From Diphasiastrum complanatum (lineage: Eukaryota > Streptophyta > Lycopodiopsida > Lycopodiales > Lycopodiaceae), in assembly GCA_029204225.1 (NCBI GenBank), contig CM055102.1, positions 37,692,585-37,756,584 of the forward strand: a stretch of 64,000 nucleotides of DNA. Direction: 5' to 3'. Under the pieces are notes generated by a model. The model did not search any database and was not told the origin of the DNA. It worked only from the letters and a program-made list of their open reading frames with translations. This document shows positions 55,931-64,000 of this stretch, in pieces (within the stretch, counting starts at the first letter, position 1; each line of letters opens with the position of its first letter). The position numbers were made by a program, and so were the translations under genes.

Positions 55931-56799
55931 TGGGAGAATAGAACAGACTAGGTCTAGGCCACAACAGAAATGAAGATCATTGTCCCACCAGATAAAAATC
56001 GATAAATAATAATAACTGTGATAGCAGAATTTGGATTACTTAGAGAATGGAATAGAGTAGTTCTGATTTGTAATGAACGTTAGTATAGGTGTTGTAGACA
56101 ACCATAAAGAGATATTTCTAAAGGATTAGATCCTGGTTTGACATGTTTGGCATTGTTGACACGTCATTGTCATTTGCCTCACTAGAGTCTCCCGTTCTCA
56201 TATTACCACTTGAGGGTGGCAGTAGCTGGACAGGCCTCTTCATCGGCGGTTTCGAGATTTGAAGGCAATGGATTGATCCCCACCGGTCAGTAGTAACTCA
56301 ACATATAATACTTGCATTCAGAAAACTCAACGTTTGTTAGCTTGAGATTATGACAGATCATTTGCTCCTTGCCATCTGAACGCTCTTAACATACCATTGA
56401 ACTTTTTACAAGAAAAGCAGTTGTCTCAGACAAACTTGTTACAAAACAAGCGCTCTCTATGTCAAGATTCTATGCACTTAGGTGATGGGTGATGGATGTT
56501 GATATCGACAGATTTGGCAAACTTATCGTGACGGATCTATGGTTTCCTACTAGGACACTTCTAAGGCATTCCCTACTAGAGGTGCCTAAGACTATCAAAA
56601 CAGATTCATCATGATAGGATTGTCGGTGATGGAAGATGGATATGTACAATTCTAGGTGCTGCAAGAGCTTGGAGTTTTCTGAGTGGAACCATATGATGTT
56701 GATCTTAGAGGATTTTACTAAGTTTCAAGTGCTTGAAATTATGGGTCTTCGTTGTGATCACAAATGAACCTCTCTGGATAGAATTTGCATGCATGCCTG
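55931..56799. other. Non-coding, no feature recognised
   Basis: No motif-bearing ORF was seen. The first part may be an LTR remnant (see the preceding feature). Confidence 0.35.
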
Positions 56800-57935
56800 G
56801 GACTCGCACAAATCCAGAGTCTTGCCGAAAAAATAGGCTATGCGAGTACTAGATAGTTCTATTTTAGGAGAGATCAGAGATTTTGCACTTGAAAGTATTT
56901 CTACAAGTTTGTTCCGGGTTTTCTTACCTTATTTGGGAATCTTTTTCTTTTTTAAAATTTTTAAACCTTCTCTAGTGCTCTCGAAGCTGACAAGAGTATG
57001 TGCGAATGACCTAGAAATGACTCGCACAGGTTGAAAGGTTCCCAAAAGAACTGGAAAATGACTTGCACAGGGGAACAAAATGACTCGCACAAACCCGGAA
57101 ATGACTCGCACAGGTTTGAAAGGTTCTGAAGAGCACTAGAAATGACTCACACAAATCTGAAAATGACTCGCGCAAGGGGACATACTACTGGCACTGTGAA
57201 AAATGACTCGCATAAGAAGCTCAGTACCCGCACATGCTAAAATTACTTATACAGGTCAGAAGGAGGTTAAAAACATCTCATAATGACTCGCACTGGAAAA
57301 GAAGTGAAAAACATCTCAAAATGACTCGCACCGGAATATGACTCGCACAAACCTGTACTCGTGGAGGTGGAACCCATGGGTATGACTCGCACAGGAGGTA
57401 CTTGCACACAACTCGCGGTGAAAAATGACTCGTATGCGGGAACTTACTTGCACACTATTAAAATGAGTCACCCACAGGAACTTACTACTCGCACAAGATG
57501 CGTACACAACCTACCTACTCACACATGACTTTGGTGAAGATCGCACCTACTTGCACAACCTACTTGAGGTACTCGCACAACAATTTGAATGTTGAAGAAC
57601 TCGCACCCTGCTGTAGGAACTCGCATAGTTTGCTGAATGGTAAGGTATTCACTCACAGATCGGAAGAAGGCAAAAAATGACTCACACAACAGATAATGGT
57701 AGAGGTAATGACTCGGAATTGACAAAAATGACTCGCGCACCTGAAGAATGACTCGCACAACAAACAGTAAGCACTCGCCTACTTGACACATGTGCGAGCC
57801 AAAAAGTGGGTGTGTGAATACTTGCCTCACGGACAATAATCTAAACAGCAAATTTTTGACTCGCTCATGGTTTCGATCAAAGAGGTATTCGCACACTTCA
57901 AAAAGTGTTTGATTCTTACATGTGCGAGCCAAAAA
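56800..57935. repeat. Cryptic repeat array of the word GACTCGCACA
   Basis: More than twenty exact or near copies of (AAT)GACTCGCACA(A/G) occur at irregular spacings of about 15-80 bases, with variants such as CTTGCACA and CTCACACA. Most are on the plus strand. The end of the region contains two complementary forms (TGTGCGAGCCAAAAAGTG near 57790 and 57920). ORFs across it are artefacts of the repeated word (Val-Arg-Val-Ile on the minus strand). No gene is supported. Confidence 0.8.
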
Positions 57936-58559
57936 GTGGCTCTACGAATACCTGAAGAGTTGGTTTCTGAATGGATTTTGCTCAAAAAAACATCTATGAT
58001 AGGCTGTGCTAGTTGGTTCTAAATGGATTTTGTTCAAAAAAATGTCTATGAGCCCTTTTTGTTAAGAAAATGTGAGATGGCGGTTGATCTTAAGTTGTTG
58101 CCCCTCTGAACAAAAACAAACAAGATATAAACAGCTTCTAAGGTCATTGATCTATTGATATGCACAGTACCTAGGCAGTCCATGTTTGTACCTAGTTTTC
58201 TCAAAAAAGTTTATTTCTGTCTATTTGTAACACCAGTCTATTTTGGCTAATTTGGCCTCGCAAATCACAGTCCATGCTGCAGTCTCGAGCTTCAGTAAGA
58301 TTGAGACAACATTGCAAATAACTCTAAGCATAGAGTGACTAGCGAGCTTGCTCTGAGACTCGACTCTTGTCATCGTATTAATTGGCGCAACTAGCAAACA
58401 CATCATCAACAAGCAAAATATATCCTTTCTGCCAAAAGAGACAAGGGGATTGTGCTACCTGACTTTTAACAGGCTAGTGGCCACGCGGTTTTGTTTCTTC
58501 CTCACGACACAGAAGAACGAGGGTACTAAGAAGTAAGCAAGACAACAGAAGGAGGAGGT

Positions 58560-59640
58560 GCGACGGGCCATCGCTATCCCAGAAAACAACCCAAAAACCA
58601 CTGAAAATATCTGAAAAAGGTCTGAAAATGGCTAAACACTGATGAGAAATATCCCGAATGTATGAAAAACAGTAGGAAATCCTCTGAAGTTGAAAAAACA
58701 ACAAAAAACAACTGAAAATGTTTGAAAAATGTTGGAAAGATGTCTGAAAACGCTGAAAAACAGCAGAAGTACATATATGAAAAAAGAAGAAATGTCTGAA
58801 GAATGGCTATGAAGATGCTAGATTCCTTGTCGTTGCTACTCTTTGTAGCTGCAGAAAACATTAACACTATTCTTGTCATCAGTCAACAAACCAGGTCAAA
58901 TTTCACGAGGCGGCTGGCAACAAAAGAGGATATTGGTGGAGTTGTCAACAGACCAGGCCCAAATTCAGAGGGATAGCCAGCAAATTGGCATTCTAACCAT
59001 GAAAGACAAGCTGCGAACTATTTCTGGAGGATCTGAACTACTGGCCAGCTGTTTTTTAAAGGCCATCTTTGGTCAAGCTGGCTCTGAAACGAGGTGTATG
59101 CATCAGAAGGGCGTCTGAGTCGCTACTCTGAAGCTACCATGCTGTTGGTCGCTACCATTCTGAGCCGCCACAGATCAAAACGAAATCAAAACATGTAAGA
59201 CAACACACCATGCATCAGAAGGGCGTCTGAGCCGCTACCCTACTGTTGGCCGCTATTTTTGCTAGTGGACGATACTCCTCAACGAGCAAATCACTTCTCA
59301 ACGAGCTGATGGCTGGAGCCTGCAGATGGGTGAAAGATAGCACGAAGATGGGCATCCTTGGTGCGCTCCTCAACAAGGGGATGGTGCACTTCCTCACGAG
59401 CAGATGGTGCGCTGAAACAAGCCCAAAACGACTGAAAAAGAGTTGAAAACGTGGTTGGAAGAATGTTGTGGCCCAAAATGGCTAATTGCGCGCTCAAAAC
59501 GAGCTGATGGCATGTTCTCCTGCTCTGAAAAACACCTGAAAAAATTAAAAACTCCCAAGCAGACAGCAAATGGTGCTCAAAACGTTGCTTGTAGGATGGC
59601 GTGGAAGGCTCAAAACTGATGATGGCATGGCTGATGGCTA
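58560..59640. repeat. Simple-word region (CTGAAAA, GCTGATGGC) with a 112-base duplication
   Basis: From 58560 to 58800 the word CTGAAAA(A/T)(T/C)G recurs about every 15-25 bases. TGCATCAGAAGGGCGTCTGAG occurs at 59098 and 59212, marking a roughly 112-base duplication. Between 59290 and 59640 CTCAAAAC, GAGCTGATGGC and related words recur. ORFs here are low-complexity. Confidence 0.6.
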
Positions 59641-59952
59641 GGTGCTCTCGAAAGTCAGTTGATCAGCTCCTCCTCACAACTAAAATGCTCCCCCTTGATC
59701 AATGTGCAGCTGCAGGCAAAACTAGTGGCTGGGTATCAAGCAAAAAACCCTCATGAGTAACAATAAAAAAAAAACCTCATGAGCCCATTTTGTTCAAAAA
59801 AACCCTTTATGAGATTTCTTGAAGCAAGGAAGTATGCTTGAAAAAAGAAAACAGGAAAGCAGAAGCGGTAAGCAGTAGAAAAGACATCAACAAATAGAAA
59901 AAAAGAAAAGCACCAGGCAAGAAATAGCTTGAAAGTTAGGAAGACGAGAAAA

Positions 59953-60660
59953 GAGAGGCATCGGCGCCAATGTTGGATCTTCAGCATCCTTCCAGCTATG
60001 GCTCCAACTAGTACGAGTTATGGCTTCTCCCAACTAACCCTCACTAAGGCTATTTCCAACTAGCATGGATATGGATGCAAGAAGACAGTCATGAGCATGG
60101 TGGTGAGTATTCTGAGGGTAAGATCCACTCTTCTCTCTTTTCTCTCCTTAGTTTCTAACAAATGACGGCTTAACCTAAAAGATAAAACCCTAAACTAAAT
60201 CGCATCCTCTAAGGCTTACCCTACTAGAGAATGGAGGGCCTAGATTAACTTAACATGTTGCCAGATGAATAATATACAATACAATGTGAAGTAACACAGT
60301 ACATGAAACCACACAAGGGGGAACACTCAGAGAGAAAGATAGGCATGTATTGCAAATGAGGTTCTTCCTGAAAATGAACTCTTCCACTCTTATTTATACT
60401 TGGAGTGGTGGTCACTTACAAAAATGCAATGTGGGACAAGTAAGCCACATAGACTAACTTAACTTTGAATCACACTGGTGCCATGGGACAAACCCCCAAT
60501 AGGCCTTTGTGAGTAACTTTTACATAACTTGAAATAACTGGAAACTACATATCTATGTGCAATGCCCATGGCAGTTTAAACTTAGAACTAAATAGCTTAA
60601 GCCATTACGGATACCGCAAAAGCCTAAACTTGATGGGCAAGTTCTACGTTTAAATCCTAT
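59953..60660 (-). other. Possible LTR start with TGGCGCCG-type primer-binding site; otherwise non-coding
   Basis: CATCGGCGCCAA ends at 59970 and TGTTGGATCTTCAGC follows. On the minus strand this reads an LTR end ...CCAACA followed by TTGGCGCCGATG, resembling Gypsy-type primer-binding sites. The other LTR edge and any coding region were not found. The rest of this stretch has no gene. Confidence 0.3.
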
Positions 60661-60661
60661 C

Positions 60662-61943
60662 ATGCTTGTATTTTTAAAGATGTTTTGCAAGATGGCTAGA
60701 ATATTCTTTGGAATATCAGCCTACATAGCTGCCAATTTGAAGACCCTAAAATGCATGTTTGGTTGTGGGCCAGTGCGAATGCCAAACATTTTTGCATATA
60801 TTGTATGTTTGAAAGTGGTCGAAATAAAGGCGTGTTGCATTGCAACCAACGGGTTCCACCAAACAGGCACAATCTAGACAAAGCATGGAGTCCCGTATTA
60901 GATATTCCTCTCGAAAGAGTCCATTTTTGCACGATGCATGGTGAATTGCGGATATTGGACAAGTTGTTATATTTGCATTGTTGCTATGCACGGAATATGC
61001 AACCCAAATCACGTGCGGATGTTAGCATTCAAAATCTAGAGATAGTGTTATGAGAAATGGGACTACACAGAGGCCATGTGAATCTTTCCAAGGACGTTGA
61101 GTTGAGTGGAAAAACTCAAGACTTGCCGACAAAAGTTTTCATGGGGGGCGCAAAAGCAAGGCATTTCTTGTCAAATCATACTGGATGAAAAAGTAGTCTT
61201 CAATGGGAGTATTGGAAGAGAGTGTGTGAATGCACTACAAATATTGGCTCAGATCCTCGTATGGCTGCCACACGTGCAAAGGTGTGGCAAGCATTTGATG
61301 CTTTGTCACTGACTATCAATAAAAAGACTTGAGGGAGGAAGATTACGATAGATATCAGACGGAAGTACAAGCATTCACTCGATTGATGATTGATGCATGG
61401 GGAGAAACACACATCACTCATTATATGGTGTGTTTTGTTTTTATTTTTTCTTTGTAAGTTCTATCCGAGTGAAATTTACTAATTCGATTCTTTTGCTAAC
61501 AGCACATTTTGTACACTCATGGACCTTGGTTTTTTAAGACATATGGATCCTTGGCTAATTGGAACACCCAAGGGATGGAGAAGAGTCGTTACAGGGCCAA
61601 GGCAGCGTATTTCAGAAATTCAAGACACGGCAAAGGTAGAGGTCTTAGCAATGCCTTGGTAGAGATATTTCAATGGTTTTATAGAGGAGTTTTGAGTAGA
61701 CAAAACATCGAAGAAACACGGCCTTGAGAGTTAACTTCAGTGATCTCTTCATCAAATTTCGCCAGAAGAGCCGCTTGGCAATCATCCACAGCTAATGCAA
61801 GGCATAGGGAATGGAGGATGTCTCGGGTTTGTGTAGGGAAGCGGTGGGTTCCTTGGCAAAGAACATTCAATGAAGAGGATGAAATTTCAAAAATAGCACA
61901 CATTGAACACATAGAATCTGTTGAGCATATTACATTGTTTTGA
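60662..61943 (+). pseudogene. Transposase-like gene, unnamed family, decayed
   Basis: One plus-strand frame runs from about 60662 to 61330, broken only by TAG near 60682 and TGA codons at 61051, 61184 and 61319. It encodes FCIYCMFES (a zinc-like CxxC), VLDIPLERVHFCTMHGELRIL, then HRGHVNLSKDVELSG, GGAKARHFLS and a Trp-rich segment. A possible intron (61427-61502, ending CTAACAG) leads to HGPWFFKTYGSLANWN, an RHGKGRG loop and VEIFQWFYRGVLSRQ. After a TGA at 61725 the same frame continues to 61943. The order recalls unnamed transposon-encoded proteins with a PLxxVHxCxLH block followed by QGxExSHxxxxxxF. I cannot name the family; the role would be transposition. Confidence 0.5.
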
Positions 61944-62164
61944 AGTGTGGTAGTATAAGTTACTTAATTACTATAAATAGACTTTTATTTGGACCAATTT
62001 TAAAATCATGTCTATTTTTGGAAAACTTTTTCCTATATAAGACAGCTAAATCTCATTTTCAAGCACACATGTTTGTTGCTCTCTTGACTTTCTTAGTTTC
62101 GGTTAAATCCTTTGCACTTGCGCTCATACTTTTAGTCTTTCGTATTGTCTCATTACATTCACGA

Positions 62165-63587
62165 TGCATCCTTTGAAGACAAAGTTGGCAAATCTATTGG
62201 ACGACACAACATCTGCCAATCAAATAGATCGCATCTATGCTATGTTCACTCCCTAAATAGATACCCTGGCAACTCTACGTGCAAATAGTGATGATTTCAA
62301 TTTTGTAAGTGAGTATATAGAAGAGAACTTGATGCCTTACTCGGTAAGAATTCCTGGCTATGATAATTCTTGGATTCCGTATAATTTGCTAGCATATATA
62401 TGGAAAGGCGATAAATCTTTTGTTGCACGACTGAACAGGTTTGTCAGCTACCTGGGGAACGAGCACTTTTTCGAGTTAACGCGCCATCAACAAGTAAATT
62501 TTAATCTCAAAAGTGTATGAAAGAAGTTCTTGTCAGGTGACATTACTGTGATTGTTTTGCTGAAGGTCAGTGAAATGGAAGAGCAAGAAGCGGAAGAGGA
62601 ATTAAGCCCCGAGAAGGAAACATAGCTTGCACGATAGATGTCTTCGGTCGCATCAACATCTGCTCAACCGGAGGACGTAGACGACTTCGATCACATGCTG
62701 CGAATACGTAACCTTGCCCTAGTGATAATTAATGGGCAAGAGTATTTGTTTCTGCATGACTTGCAACATATCCTCGGCTTACGAGAGAATGAGATGTTGG
62801 CAGGATTAGTGAAATTGCAAAATGGCACCAACACTTCTGACCACTCAATGCCAGACGATATATTCCGACAGCTGATTGGAGATGATGCAAATACTACTGA
62901 GCAAGCTCTGGCAAAAATTTTGTGTGAACTGAAGACTCTGCAACCACCAGTGGTCGAGCATAAACAATTTGGGAAATTATCGGTTGCCACAACTAAGATG
63001 CCATACAAAGGCCACGGAATTGTCCTTGCAAAAGGTGAGAAAGAGGATGAAGGATCTCAAGCAAGTTCTTTGTCAACAAATATTCTCGTCAATGCTTATT
63101 CCCATTTCTTAATATGTTCATCATAGTTATAACATTCTTATACAATGTAATGCAGTATGCGATGGAGATTGACAGTTTTGCAATGAGGGGCGGAGGTTCT
63201 CGTGAGGGCCAAACAGAGCAGAGGCCAGATGCGTCCCTGGCATACTACATCGGACAATTCCCAGACAACTATATCTTTTGTTTCAACAATGAGTATAGTT
63301 CTAATGGGCCCACTAAGCTTGTCAAGTGCAAAGCATTGTCAAAGCACCTCGCAAATGCTCAACTTCCACAGACTACACCAAAGGCCTACTGTGTACGAAG
63401 GAGCGCTATCGTGAACGACCTATGCCCGGGGTTTGAGTCCAGATTACTTCTAGCTGCAGCGGTTGGACCCTATGAGGAGCATACCGATGCTGCTAAGTTA
63501 GCATCAGAGATAATGAAGCCAACAGTAGGACTAGAAAATAAATCAGAGTCACTATTGGAAGCACTGGCTAATGTAAAAGAATTTTAA
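62165..63587 (+). pseudogene. Second ORF of the same probable transposon
   Basis: Unrecognised. A plus-strand frame from ATG 62165 (MHPLKTKLANLLDD) reads to 63100 with stops at 62255, 62518, 62623 and 62635. It includes SVRIPGYDNSWIPYN, a helix around VARLNRFVSYLG, an acidic run (MEEQEAEEELSPEKE) and MLRIRNLALVIINGQEYL. A second piece, 63156-63587, in another frame after a 3' splice-like TGCAG, reads SLAYYIGQFPDNYIFCF, KALSKHLANAQLPQT and a final helical tail. It lies 220 bases after the transposase-like gene on the same strand, with similar decay, so it may be its accessory protein. Confidence 0.4.
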
Positions 63588-63733
63588 TGATAAATGTGTT
63601 TTTTTTTTCAAAATATTTCAATTCCAACTGCTTGTGTTCAAAAATTTTATTCATCATGGAAGGTTATGAAATTTTCTTCTCATTATCTAAATTTCAGGAC
63701 ATTAATTTGCCATTTTGCGGGTGAGGTGGATTT

Positions 63734-64000
63734 CTAGTATTTCTGAATCTCCTTATACCAATTGGAAAGACGACTCTTTCTTCGATGACGTGGTTGCGGA
63801 GGCTGCATCCTTCTGAGGACCTTGCCTTGTTAGGGTGGTGGCAGTGTGGCTACTCTTCTCCGTGCTACTGGCTGGCTAGGACCTATCTTTTCTTGCGTGG
63901 GAGCTGCAAGGGGGTCTTGCGGCACCTCTGGTGCTGACTGAGCTGGTGGCACCTAGGTTTTTTGCGGTTGCGGTTGCAGCTGAGGGATGGTCCACGGTAG
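63734..64000 (-). pseudogene. Proline/glutamine-rich ORF fragment entering from the right edge
   Basis: The minus strand from 64000 reads a Pro/Gln-rich segment (VPPAQSAPEVPQDPLAAP), then PVARRRVATLPPP and a basic end RRMQPPQPRHRRKSRLSNW, stopping with TAG at 63734-63736. Two internal stops (TAG, TAA) interrupt it. The composition bias and the basic tail suggest a real former C-terminus, convergent with the plus-strand ORF ending at 63587. No domain is recognised. Confidence 0.4.

Noticed and set aside
57316-57932. Minus-strand ORFs with repeated Val-Arg-Val-Ile
   Set aside because: Produced by the repeated word TGTGCGAGTCAT; no independent coding sign.
1-64000. CRISPR arrays, rRNA, tRNA genes, organellar genes
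   Set aside because: None seen; repeat arrays found are microsatellites, LTRs or word repeats without spacers.

Overview
This window looks like transposon-dense nuclear DNA of a land plant. The evidence is plant-type Ty1/Copia polyproteins primed by initiator-Met tRNA, a CACTA (En/Spm) element with TNP2, DUF4218 and DUF4216 domains, long GA/CT microsatellites, GT-AG introns and one gene closely resembling plant RHOMBOID-LIKE 13. Some remnants (a protein with an LQLDN...NKN...HTHDQID block at 24-25.5 kb; an unnamed transposase-like pair at 60.7-63.6 kb) recall families I associate with non-seed plants and algae, so a fern, lycophyte or bryophyte is my weak guess. No rRNA, tRNA or CRISPR was seen.

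Layout. 0.3-3.0 kb: a decayed Copia (+) that has lost protease and integrase. 3.3-4.1 kb: an LTR-like repeat (copy A), whose second copy (B, 15.4-16.2 kb) splits a short host-like exon. 4.3-7.1 kb: an odd T-rich tract built from TTTTTCGAGTTTT and CATCCGAC words. 7.65-14.89 kb: a minus-strand Copia-like element with perfect CCCCT target duplications, itself split in its gag-pro frame by a plus-strand Copia-like element (9.9-12.6 kb, CTCCA duplications). Both lack a reverse transcriptase core and carry unrecognised sequence in its place. 18.8-23.1 kb: two joined Copia remnants. 23.5-25.6 kb: a decayed transposase-like gene. 27.06-27.88 kb: the rhomboid-like gene, the only clear cellular gene, followed by about 4.5 kb in which I see nothing. 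32.4-38.3 kb: a nearly complete minus-strand Copia with AAAGG duplications and internal tandem repeats.

40.0-50.6 kb: a CACTA-like element. A plus-strand, apparently intact three-exon TnpA-like gene (49.4-50.5 kb) lies divergent from a decayed minus-strand TNP2 gene set (41.8-47.3 kb). Between the N-terminal zinc-finger region and the transposase sits a SET-methyltransferase-like segment. Palindromes based on GTGGATTATCCAC cluster next to the left end and upstream of the TnpA-like gene, as expected for TnpA binding arrays. This SET/TNP2/TnpA combination is the best candidate for an undescribed system.

50.9-51.4 kb: two Copia fragments meet head to head. 51.6-54.8 kb: an unidentified decayed multi-exon minus-strand gene. 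56.8-57.9 kb: a non-periodic array of GACTCGCACA words. 58.6-59.6 kb: more simple-word DNA. 60.7-63.6 kb: two decayed plus-strand genes, probably of one transposon, facing a proline/glutamine-rich minus-strand fragment at the right edge.

All calls come from reading the sequence and remembered family motifs; no database search was possible.
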